Shown here: in pieces, positions 1 to 5,482 of the stretch
Position numbering within the stretch: position 1 is the first letter of the stretch
How the letters are laid out: every line of letters begins with the position of its first letter
From: Lachnospiraceae bacterium
GTDB lineage: Bacteria; Bacillota; Clostridia; Lachnospirales; Lachnospiraceae
Direction of reading: 5' to 3'
DNA length: 5,482 bases
Assembly (NCBI GenBank): GCA_003520105.1
Contig: DOVL01000116.1
Span: forward strand, 1 to 5,482
Notes under the pieces: generated by a model
Seen by the model: only the letters and a program-made list of their open reading frames with translations
What the model was told of the DNA's origin: nothing
Databases searched by the model: none
Program-made: the position numbers and the translations under genes

Positions 1-1
1 G

Positions 2-1348
2 CTTATCGTGATAGGTGTGAATGACATCAGGAAGGCGAAGGATTTTGAAGGCTTCGCGGTAGCGGGAAAGAAGCAGACAAGTTTTGTGGTTATCATATCG
101 CTTCTGGCTACAATAATCGGAGCATCAACAACCATGGGAATCACAACAACCGTATATAATATCGGTTTCCCGGGAATATGGTGGCTTCTCTTTGGAGCGA
201 TTGGACTCTTTCTTCAATCTTTGCTTATTTCAGATAAATTCAGAAGTCTAAATGCGGATACACTTCCGCATGCGGCAAGGATAATGCTTGGAAGACCTGC
301 AGAGCTTATAATAGCACTTATTATCGTTATATCATGGATTGGAGTTATTGCCGGTCAGCTGGTAGCTATGAATGGCATCATATCCTTCATAACCGGAAAG
401 AGCAGCAAAACAGTATTTATCATAGTTGCTGTTGCTGTGATCCTTTATACGACAATAGGCGGACAGATGTCTGTTGTAAAAACGGATGTTATACAGTTTT
501 TTATAATCATTCTAGGAATGATAGCATGCTTTGTATATCTATATTTCTTTGCCGGCGGCGATACAGCAGCCGTAGGGAAGAGTGTAGAGCTTCTGAATGA
601 TAATTATAAACCGATCAATCTTCTGACACAGTTTTTTATAATCGGCGGAGTATATTTCCTCGGACCTGATATCATGTCCAGAAATTTGATCTCGAAGGAC
701 AGCAGGACAGCAAAAAGATCAGCTTTTACCGGAGGGGCAGCGCTGATCTGTTATGCATTGATAATTGTATTTATCGGTATGTGGGTTAAGTGTAATGTTT
801 CTTCGGACGAACTTGGAAATATGAATGCACTTATGTATCTGATCAAACATAAAATACCGACGCCTGTCGGAGTTGTTCTGTCACTTGGGCTTGTATCAGC
901 AATTCTTTCATCAACGGATACCTGCGTAATAAATGCATCAACAATCTTCGTAAAGGACATCCTGAGAAAGGACAGAGTGTGCTTCATCAGAGCCGCAATT
1001 GTTGTGATAGGAACGCTGGCACTGATCTTTGCACTTGCAGGAAACGGAGATATCATCACCTTTCTCAGCAACGCTTACTCAGTTTATACGCCGGGAGTGA
1101 TCTTCCCGCTGCTTATTGCTATACTTGCTTATAAGAAGAGAAGAGTAAGGGTGCCGATGTGGGTGGCCGCAGTTATCTGTGGCGGAGCCTTCGGTTTTGT
1201 GGGATCATATTTCCCTGAATTTGTAGCTGACCTAAGTCTACCGAAGTTTATAAACGATAATATGTCACTTGTCGGTATGATGCTTTCGCTGATACTTTCG
1301 TTATTTTCATTATCAAAACGAGATGCAACTTCATCAAAAAACAATTAG
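2..1348 (+). CDS. sodium:solute symporter family transporter (5'-truncated by window edge)
   Basis: Integral membrane, Na+-coupled uptake protein of the SSS family (LeuT-type fold); the substrate cannot be told from sequence. Numbering from the GTG at base 8, the family signature GGQMSVVKTDVIQFF lies at about residues 151-165, preceded by ATIIGASTTMG (34-44). The segment SAILSSTDTCVINAST (297-312) matches the conserved helix whose Ser/Thr residues form the Na2 site in characterised members. PDIMSRNLISKDSRTAKRSA (220-239) is the usual loop pattern. Roughly a dozen hydrophobic helices follow one another. The GTG at base 8 is unlikely to be the true start: the frame is open to base 2, and family members carry a first helix just before the 'AGKK' motif found here at residues 19-22, so the N-terminus lies outside the window. 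The gene ends with TAG and a polar tail (SSKNN), and is convergent with the next gene cluster. The family call is firm and the substrate unknown. Confidence 0.93.
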   Translation, partial: LIVIGVNDIRKAKDFEGFAVAGKKQTSFVVIISLLATIIGASTTMGITTTVYNIGFPGIWWLLFGAIGLFLQSLLISDKFRSLNADTLPHAARIMLGRPAELIIALIIVISWIGVIAGQLVAMNGIISFITGKSSKTVFIIVAVAVILYTTIGGQMSVVKTDVIQFFIIILGMIACFVYLYFFAGGDTAAVGKSVELLNDNYKPINLLTQFFIIGGVYFLGPDIMSRNLISKDSRTAKRSAFTGGAALICYALIIVFIGMWVKCNVSSDELGNMNALMYLIKHKIPTPVGVVLSLGLVSAILSSTDTCVINASTIFVKDILRKDRVCFIRAAIVVIGTLALIFALAGNGDIITFLSNAYSVYTPGVIFPLLIAILAYKKRRVRVPMWVAAVICGGAFGFVGSYFPEFVADLSLPKFINDNMSLVGMMLSLILSLFSLSKRDATSSKNN

Positions 1349-1424
1349 TAATTTAAGATAATTACACAATATTGCATATAATGAGTGATTGGGTAACATT
1401 ATCTATCATTCTGACAAAATATAT
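1349..1424. other. intergenic spacer after symporter, no gene
   Basis: AT-rich stretch between the symporter stop and the large palindrome. It has no coding potential that I can support. A TATAAT hexamer at 1377-1382 has no matching -35 element at the normal distance and no gene downstream on the + strand. Confidence 0.5.
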
Positions 1425-1497
1425 AATCCACGTACACATACACCTCTCTGGTTACAGACAAATGCAACCACTGATGTGTATGAATACGTGGATTTTT
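1425..1497. terminator. 70-bp imperfect palindrome, likely bidirectional terminator
   Basis: Bases 1425-1494 fold symmetrically about 1459/1460 with no bulges. The outer arms AATCCACGTA (1425-1434) and TACGTGGATT (1485-1494) are perfect complements. They are followed by CACATACAC-type arms with two mismatches, then an inner GGTTaCA / TGcAACC stem around a 6-base loop. By hand I count about 26 pairs out of 32 arm positions. Five T residues end the + strand copy (1493-1497), as in an intrinsic terminator for the symporter. On the - strand the stem is followed by ATTATATATTTTG, also T-rich, so it could stop transcription from the lipoprotein side too. The convergent gene arrangement supports a shared terminator. 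The stem is longer than a usual terminator, so a palindromic repeat element is an alternative. Confidence 0.7.
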
Positions 1498-1514
1498 AAA
1501 TAATAATATATGTG

Positions 1515-1722
1515 TTATTTTAGTCGAATATCGTATTTGTATAAAGCTTCGGTTTTGACGAGACGAGTGTAAGTCTTTATCGTTTTCAAGATCGTAGAAT
1601 CTTGAGTCGCCGGATTCATAGACAACAAGAGGCGAAACAGAAGCGAAGCTCACATATGCAAATGATCGTGCGTCCTCTGACTTTACAATGGCTTTATTCT
1701 CTGTGATAAATGCTCCTTCTGA
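1515..1722 (-). pseudogene. relic of a paralogue of the adjacent lipoprotein, frameshifted
   Basis: Read on the - strand, the open frame from 1722 down carries FASVSPLVVYESGDSRFYD, which aligns without gaps to FASVDPLIVYDSCDNRFYD (residues about 159-177) of the neighbouring 643-aa lipoprotein. The match extends upstream: KAIVKSEDARSFAYVS aligns with KPLEFSNNALPFLNVI. At DNA level bases 1591-1650 align base for base with 3130-3189, including identical runs such as TCATAGACAA and AACAGAAGCGAAG. Near 1570 the frame appears to shift by one base: skipping one base gives a continuation YTRLVKTEALYKYDIRLK, ending at a TAA at 1517-1515. There is no start codon or ribosome site suited to the segment, and it represents well under a tenth of the full protein. 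It lies in the same frame as, and two in-frame stops (1731-1729 and 1725-1723) after, the intact gene. I read it as the remainder of a tandem duplicate that was mostly deleted. Confidence 0.72.
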
Positions 1723-1728
1723 TCAGGA

Positions 1729-3660
1729 TCAATGTGAGTTTATAAAATCCTCAAGCCTCTGTTCCCAGGAGAGCTTCTCAGGCCAGTCGTCGGTGACGAA
1801 GCCCTGTCTGATCAGATTGAAGAAATACTGGCATTTCTGCTGCAGATGGATACTTTTATAGTATTCAGGTACAGTCTCATAGCCCATAAGATACCCCATC
1901 AGATCGGAGGCGTCCTCAGTTTCATAGATCTTCGAATATGGGCGGATAAAATACACATCACTATAGTCTTCAGCGTGATTATAGTTTTCTGTTGTGTACG
2001 AAGAGTCCGGCCATTCGGAGTTGTTATACGCCGAGCTGTATTGGAAATCAGGAGGATTCAGAGCCATGAAATCATCTGAGTTATCGACTAAAAAACCATC
2101 CATCAGAAGCTTAGAATAAATGATATGCATTGTTTCATGGTAGATGAGACTTCCGTCAGCAGTTCCATACTGAGTTGCGTAATAAATATAAAATCCATCG
2201 TAGTCGTAATAGGACAGTCCGGCAGCGGCCGAAACCGTATTTCCGGATACTCCATAAATACTGAGAACAGGTATGATCCTCAGTGGAATGTCGCCATATC
2301 CAAGCTGTTCAAGCAGGCTCGGTGGATAATTTGCATAGCATCTGTCGATGAAAGAGAGCATAGTATAAAGCCTGTTTGTGTCAGTATCGGCAGTGATCTC
2401 GTAGTCGGAAGTGTTTGGAAAATCCTTCTGATCGATAAGTATTCTGATATTGTATTTTGCTTCCAAACTTTTTATATAGTCATTAAGCTCCTGCTGCTCG
2501 GAATCAACCAAAACATATGGAGTATGAGGCGAATCGGCAGAGTAGCTTCTCTCTGTATCTTTAAACCTCCAGTAAAGAAGGTTTTCTTCAGTTTTTAAGT
2601 TGTAGAGGCGGAAGAACAGACCTTTATCAGTGGCTGAGAAATAACCCATCTTAGGCTCAATCGTACCGTTTCTGAGTCCGGTGGCATATGTATTGTCGCC
2701 GGATGGATAGAGCGAATATTGATTGTTGTCAGAAAACAGAATATTTAAGGTCGTTCGACCGTCATCTTCGCAACTCTGAATTACAGATGATGAATCAGAG
2801 ATTGTGAGAGGATACAGCAGGGATTCATTTAAAGTATAGGTTTCTTTAAGTTCGCCGGATAAAACATCTATGGTGAAATATACCTGATCGATATTTCCAT
2901 TAGTGAAGAGGAAGGTTTCTATAGTGATCTCCGAACCGGTCTGCTTAAAAAGGTGGAAATTATTAAAGTCCTCAGGAGCACTCCAGATTTCGGTTGTATC
3001 AAAGGAACTGTTCAGACTGTAGATGCTTCCGGAAGTGGATGTGATATACAGCTGTCCGTTATAAACGAAAGGCTTATCAATGCCTACGCTTTCCGGCATT
3101 TCAATGCGTGTTGAGAAGTTTCCTGCAATGTCATAGAACCTGTTGTCACAGCTATCATAGACAATTAGAGGATCAACAGAAGCGAAGATAACATTTAAGA
3201 ATGGGAGAGCATTATTCGAAAACTCCAGAGGCTTCTTGTCGACAAGGATGGAGCTTACACCGGAAAGGATATTCAGCTTTTCAATAGAAAAAAGCGGTGT
3301 TTCATCTTTCTCGGTACCTTCCTTGTACAGGATAAGAAGGTTTTCATCATCGAGTGCAGCAATATCAGCTATTCGCAGACCATCCCTATGTTGGATCAGA
3401 GCACTGAGATCATACAGGTCGGTATCGTCGCTGATCAGATTTGAGTCGGACAGCTCTGGCTGCCCAATATCCTCGGTAGTTGAGACACCTTCGGTTGTTC
3501 CACCTTCGGTGGTTATATTCTGAGAGCCGCTACGGTGACTTACAGGAGAAATATCATAATCACTGTTTTTGCCGCATGCGCATAGTGGCACTGTCATAAA
3601 CAGTGCCACTAAAATATAGATTATATTCTTTTTAAAAGCCAATCCGGATCTTTTGTTCAT
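1729..3660 (-). CDS. lipoprotein with propeller-like region and C-terminal HExxH putative zinc metallopeptidase domain
   Basis: Predicted surface-anchored lipoprotein, 643 aa. The ATG at 3660 is chosen because it starts a classic signal peptide (KKN, then hydrophobic residues 13-26) and has GAGG 8 bases upstream. The lipobox is LCAC with lipidated Cys29. Residues 49-66 form a Thr/Glu/Gly linker with repeated TTE units. Residues about 80-375 are beta-rich with short Gly/Asp turns; FVYNGQLYITSTSGSIYSL resembles PQQ/propeller blades. From about 385 comes an alpha/beta domain with IYHETMHIIY, giving HETMH at 508-512 (zinc ligands H508 and H512, catalytic E509). Downstream, YETEDASDLM (579-588) supplies a plausible glutamate third ligand (E582, or E580) in the EDxA pattern of gluzincin-like clostridial peptidases. 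It is the second gene of an operon, 2 bases after the HD-GYP stop. Substrate and activity are unknown. The lipoprotein call is strong, the peptidase call good, and the propeller call moderate. Confidence 0.88.
   Translation of the reverse strand: MNKRSGLAFKKNIIYILVALFMTVPLCACGKNSDYDISPVSHRSGSQNITTEGGTTEGVSTTEDIGQPELSDSNLISDDTDLYDLSALIQHRDGLRIADIAALDDENLLILYKEGTEKDETPLFSIEKLNILSGVSSILVDKKPLEFSNNALPFLNVIFASVDPLIVYDSCDNRFYDIAGNFSTRIEMPESVGIDKPFVYNGQLYITSTSGSIYSLNSSFDTTEIWSAPEDFNNFHLFKQTGSEITIETFLFTNGNIDQVYFTIDVLSGELKETYTLNESLLYPLTISDSSSVIQSCEDDGRTTLNILFSDNNQYSLYPSGDNTYATGLRNGTIEPKMGYFSATDKGLFFRLYNLKTEENLLYWRFKDTERSYSADSPHTPYVLVDSEQQELNDYIKSLEAKYNIRILIDQKDFPNTSDYEITADTDTNRLYTMLSFIDRCYANYPPSLLEQLGYGDIPLRIIPVLSIYGVSGNTVSAAAGLSYYDYDGFYIYYATQYGTADGSLIYHETMHIIYSKLLMDGFLVDNSDDFMALNPPDFQYSSAYNNSEWPDSSYTTENYNHAEDYSDVYFIRPYSKIYETEDASDLMGYLMGYETVPEYYKSIHLQQKCQYFFNLIRQGFVTDDWPEKLSWEQRLEDFINSH
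3583..3611 (-). other. perfect 12-bp stem-loop inside signal-peptide codons
   Basis: TAGTGGCACTGT (3583-3594) and ACAGTGCCACTA (3600-3611) are exact reverse complements around a 5-base loop. In the lipoprotein mRNA the hairpin covers codons 17-26, in the hydrophobic core of the signal peptide just before the lipobox. On the - strand the T-run lies before the stem rather than after it, so it is not a standard terminator. It may be an RNA element acting on translation of the lipoprotein, or a chance result of Val-Ala-Leu / Thr-Val-Pro-Leu codons. Confidence 0.6.
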
Positions 3661-3662
3661 AT

Positions 3663-4991
3663 TTACAGCCTCGAGAAATCATAATTTCTAAATACTCTGT
3701 CAATATCATTAACTATATTTCCGTCAATTTCGCCTTTTTCAACGCCTGATCTCATGATGGCGATGATCTTATCGTGTGGATAAGCTTCTTTGTAGATTCT
3801 TTCCTCTGCAAGAGCCTGGTAGATATCGCAGCAGGTCATGAGACGCTCCTCAGGAGAGAGTACATCGCCTGTAAGATGGAAAGGATAGCCCTGACCGTTC
3901 AGCTTCTCATGATGATGTGAAGCCCAGAGAGCGATGTCCTTCATGCCCTTGATACCACTGAGAATACTGTAGGTATAGTAAGCGTGGCTCTTCATCTTCT
4001 CAAACTCGGTGTCACTGAGACGATCCGGCTTGTCGAGGATGTCTATGGAAATCATAAGCTTTCCGATATCGTGAAGCGCGCCTGCAAGATAATATTTGGT
4101 AACCTTATCAGGCGGGAAGTTATAATACTCGGCCATGATCTTAGCCTTCTGTGCAACACCTATCGAATGTCTGCATTTATAGTGAGATTTAAAATCAACT
4201 ATACGAGCCAGAAGAGTTGCAAGGTTATCAACCTCAGCATAAGAATACTCATCGTCATGACGGCGGATGAGTCCGCGAAGGTATGAATCTATATTTGTTA
4301 TCTGCAAGTTAGGTAAAACCTTGTATTTGAAAGCTTTGATGAAAGCTACGGATACATCGAGAGAGAAGAGCATTCCGGAATTAATCTTAACATAGTTGCA
4401 TATCTCTTCATAATTCTCCTTACTGACAGTTGTCAGATCGCAGTGAGTGTCTACCATATTTGCAAGATGTATGATCTGAGCCTTAACAGGTGTATTTTCA
4501 TAATGACGACCAAAAGGACCGGAGCCGTCGGCATTCTCGTTGTGGAGAAGGATAACGTCTCTGTTATTAGTCTGGAAAGGCAGCAGAGCCATATTCTTCT
4601 CGCCAATCGTGGCACAGCGGATATTATAATCCTCGTCGCTGTAGCCTATTCCGTTATTATAGATCTTATACTGGTTCTCCTCCTGAATAACCTCGGTAAG
4701 AGCGTTGTCGTGGAGGATGGCATAAGCAGCCAGATCAACAAGCTTTTTATCGTCGAGACCGAGCTGTTTGCCAATAAGAATAGAGAGCACAGCCATACGC
4801 TTACTGTGACCTACAGTAACAACAGTATTGGTGTGATCTTTATAACTGAAACGCACATTATCTGCACGTAATATACTTGTTTCACCGATCGTGCTGATAC
4901 CATTGTTTCTGATACGCTCATAATACTCAGCTTCAGTGGCATCGAATGCGAACGATACGGCATATAGAATTTCATTTAAATTAATCTTCAT
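3663..4991 (-). CDS. tandem HD-GYP domain protein (probable c-di-GMP phosphodiesterase), N-terminal copy degenerate
   Basis: Cytoplasmic protein of 442 aa with no signal peptide or membrane helix. The C-terminal half is a canonical HD-GYP domain: H275 (KCRHSIGV), HDIGK at 307-311, H336 (KSHAYYTYSIL), HHHEKLNGQGYP at 359-370, and CCDIYQAL (387-394) with D389. Such domains hydrolyse cyclic di-GMP or related cyclic dinucleotides. The N-terminal half repeats the plan with changes: GHSKRM (H62), LHDNAL (H94, D95) in place of HDIGK, R125-C126 where a metal-binding His is expected, and HNENADGSGPFG (150-161) in place of HHExxDGxGYP. It looks like a catalytically impaired copy, perhaps regulatory. 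The start ATG at 4991 has GAGG 10 bases upstream (5005-5002). It is the first gene of the operon with the lipoprotein peptidase and is divergent from the EamA gene. The domain call is very firm and the substrate is inferred from the family. Confidence 0.94.
   Translation of the reverse strand: MKINLNEILYAVSFAFDATEAEYYERIRNNGISTIGETSILRADNVRFSYKDHTNTVVTVGHSKRMAVLSILIGKQLGLDDKKLVDLAAYAILHDNALTEVIQEENQYKIYNNGIGYSDEDYNIRCATIGEKNMALLPFQTNNRDVILLHNENADGSGPFGRHYENTPVKAQIIHLANMVDTHCDLTTVSKENYEEICNYVKINSGMLFSLDVSVAFIKAFKYKVLPNLQITNIDSYLRGLIRRHDDEYSYAEVDNLATLLARIVDFKSHYKCRHSIGVAQKAKIMAEYYNFPPDKVTKYYLAGALHDIGKLMISIDILDKPDRLSDTEFEKMKSHAYYTYSILSGIKGMKDIALWASHHHEKLNGQGYPFHLTGDVLSPEERLMTCCDIYQALAEERIYKEAYPHDKIIAIMRSGVEKGEIDGNIVNDIDRVFRNYDFSRL
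3669..3672 (-). promoter_or_regulatory. ribosome binding site of the lipoprotein, inside the HD-GYP stop region
   Basis: GAGG on the - strand, 8 bases before the ATG at 3660. It overlaps the Ser-Arg-Leu codons that end the HD-GYP gene. The stop codon (3665-3663) lies between this site and the next start, so ribosomes finishing the first gene cover the initiation site of the second. This arrangement favours translational coupling. Confidence 0.7.
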
Positions 4992-5013
4992 TATTGAATG
5001 ACCTCACACAATA

Positions 5014-5043
5014 AATATACAATATAAGAGGGGTAACTGTAAA
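5014..5043 (-). promoter_or_regulatory. candidate sigma-A promoter for the HD-GYP operon
   Basis: On the - strand TTTACA (5043-5038) is followed after 18 bases by TATATT (5019-5014). Transcription would start near 5007, almost at the ribosome site (5005-5002), giving a very short leader of about 16 bases. That short leader lowers confidence. Other AT-rich -10-like words lie further upstream but lack good -35 partners. Confidence 0.35.
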
Positions 5044-5121
5044 GATTGATAATATAAAAAAATTTGCTGCGCTTTTGTTACTATTTATCTAATACAATAA
5101 CTATAATTGATGTTATAAACA

Positions 5122-5146
5122 GAGATATTGGACACATTGATATCTC
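5122..5146. promoter_or_regulatory. perfect 7-bp dyad, possible operator
   Basis: GAGATAT (5122-5128) and ATATCTC (5140-5146) are exact inverted repeats with an 11-base spacer, so the half-sites are spaced by roughly two helical turns. The site lies between divergent genes. There is no adjacent regulator gene in the window, so the binding protein, if any, is unknown. Confidence 0.3.
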
Positions 5147-5278
5147 AGGATGATAAAGGAATAAGGGGTGGACAGCTTGGTGTAGGAAAGAAGAAAGGCT
5201 TCTACAGACACTATATGAAAGTCTGAACAAACAGGTAAAGCCTAAGGTACAAAAGAACATCTTGCTATGTATAATTTC

Positions 5279-5307
5279 TTTAATTTAGTTAGGGATTATG
5301 GTAGAAT
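5279..5307 (+). promoter_or_regulatory. candidate promoter for the EamA gene (extended -10)
   Basis: TAGAAT at 5302-5307 is preceded by TGG, an extended -10 of the TGn type, and by TTTAAT (5279-5284) at 17 bases. A 5-bp inverted repeat GGATT/AATCC (5293-5297, 5309-5313) straddles the -10. An alternative perfect TATAAT lies at 5270-5275 but has a poor -35. The leader to the EamA start would be about 95 bases. Confidence 0.35.
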
Positions 5308-5408
5308 AAATCCATGTAGTACGATCATGTTTGGGGATTGATCGAATGATAAACTGATTGTTTGGCAGTACTGATCAGGAAGAAGAGAATTGAAGATCGA
5401 GGAAATAA

Positions 5409-5482
5409 ATGAAAAAGGATAATAAAGCTTTGATCGGCACCGTGCTGATCATACTGGCGGGATGCTTCTGGGGAAGCATGGG
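5409..5482 (+). CDS. EamA/DMT family transporter, N-terminal fragment (cut by window edge)
   Basis: Only 24 codons and two bases are present, with no stop before the edge. ATG at 5409 has GAGG at 5399-5402, six bases upstream, a good ribosome site. The visible protein begins with a short charged head (MKKDNKA) and enters a hydrophobic helix, TVLIILAGCFWGSMG. The W-G-S-x-G pattern inside the first helix is typical of EamA (drug/metabolite transporter superfamily) inner-membrane proteins, which usually have ten helices in two repeats and about 300 residues. The substrate cannot be predicted. It is divergent from the HD-GYP operon. The family call rests on one helix only. Confidence 0.72.
   Translation, partial: MKKDNKALIGTVLIILAGCFWGSM

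Larger units (their letters stand above)
4992..5408. other. 417-bp divergent intergenic region
   Basis: This region separates the HD-GYP operon from the EamA transporter start. It holds a candidate promoter for each side, a perfect 7-bp dyad near 5134, and nested short inverted repeats at 5196-5243 (AGGCTT/AAGCCT enclosing CAGAC/GTCTG). Two overlapping + strand open frames (5119-5223 and 5157-5285) lack ATG or GTG starts and recognisable homology, so I do not call them genes. They could be debris of a lost gene. Confidence 0.6.

Noticed and set aside
1377..1382. TATAAT as a promoter after the symporter
   Set aside because: There is no -35 element at 16-18 bases and no gene downstream before the terminator-like palindrome.
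1399..1653. 84-aa open frame on the - strand taken as a small gene
   Set aside because: Its first about 25 residues are homologous to an internal part of the lipoprotein and the remainder runs out of frame through the palindrome. The GTG start lies inside the homologous block, so it is a relic and not a gene.
2125..2598. 157-aa open frame on the + strand
   Set aside because: It lies wholly antisense to the lipoprotein gene, has no ribosome site or recognisable domain, and the opposite frame has clear motifs (HETMH).
3583..3611. Intrinsic terminator from the strong hairpin
   Set aside because: It lies inside coding sequence. The T-run is upstream of the stem on the transcribed strand and an A-rich stretch follows on the other strand, so neither orientation gives stem plus U-tract.
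4443..4871. 142-aa open frame on the + strand
   Set aside because: It is antisense to the HD-GYP N-terminal half, whose motifs are conserved. No ribosome site or family features are visible.
5231..5250. Possible c-di-GMP (GEMM-type) riboswitch, suggested by GTAAAGCCTAAGG near an HD-GYP gene
   Set aside because: Only a short core-like string is present. The GCAAACC, GAAA and tetraloop-receptor parts and the P2/P3 arrangement of the aptamer are absent, and the string faces the EamA gene rather than the HD-GYP operon.
5371..5380. CTGATCAGGA shared with 1719-1728 as a repeated site
   Set aside because: A ten-base match containing an eight-base palindrome, with no flanking similarity. It is likely chance.

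Overview
The window reads as a chromosomal segment of a moderately AT-rich, low-GC Gram-positive bacterium. A Lachnospiraceae-type clostridium (Butyrivibrio/Roseburia-like) fits best. This is inferred from gene style: a tandem HD-GYP protein of a clostridial type, a Thr/Glu-linkered lipoprotein with an HExxH domain, GAGG ribosome binding sites and an EamA-type transporter start. Nothing in the sequence fixes the genus. No tRNA, rRNA, CRISPR array or intact mobile element is visible.

Layout from left to right: (1) The 3' part of a sodium:solute symporter gene on the + strand, cut by the left edge of the window just after its first membrane helix. (2) A convergent intergenic region (1349-1728) holding a 70-bp imperfect palindrome, probably a two-way transcription terminator, and a previously unlabelled gene relic on the - strand. 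The relic matches an internal segment of the neighbouring lipoprotein and appears to carry a frameshift. (3) A two-gene - strand operon. It is read from a 442-aa tandem HD-GYP protein (N-terminal copy degenerate, C-terminal copy with the catalytic motifs) into a 643-aa lipoprotein that combines a beta-propeller-like region with a C-terminal HExxH zinc-peptidase-like domain. Only two bases separate the HD-GYP stop codon from the lipoprotein start. (4) A 417-bp divergent intergenic region with a perfect dyad, candidate promoters in both directions and non-annotatable open frames. (5) The first 24 codons of an EamA/DMT-type transporter on the + strand, cut by the right edge.

The most interesting unit is the operon. 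A probable cyclic-dinucleotide phosphodiesterase in the cytoplasm is tightly coupled to a surface-anchored putative metalloprotease, and a truncated paralogue of that protease lies directly downstream. A link between c-di-GMP level and surface proteolysis or adhesion is a reasonable hypothesis but is inferred only from gene order. The lipoprotein mRNA also has a perfect 12-bp stem-loop inside its signal-peptide codons, which could affect translation or processing.
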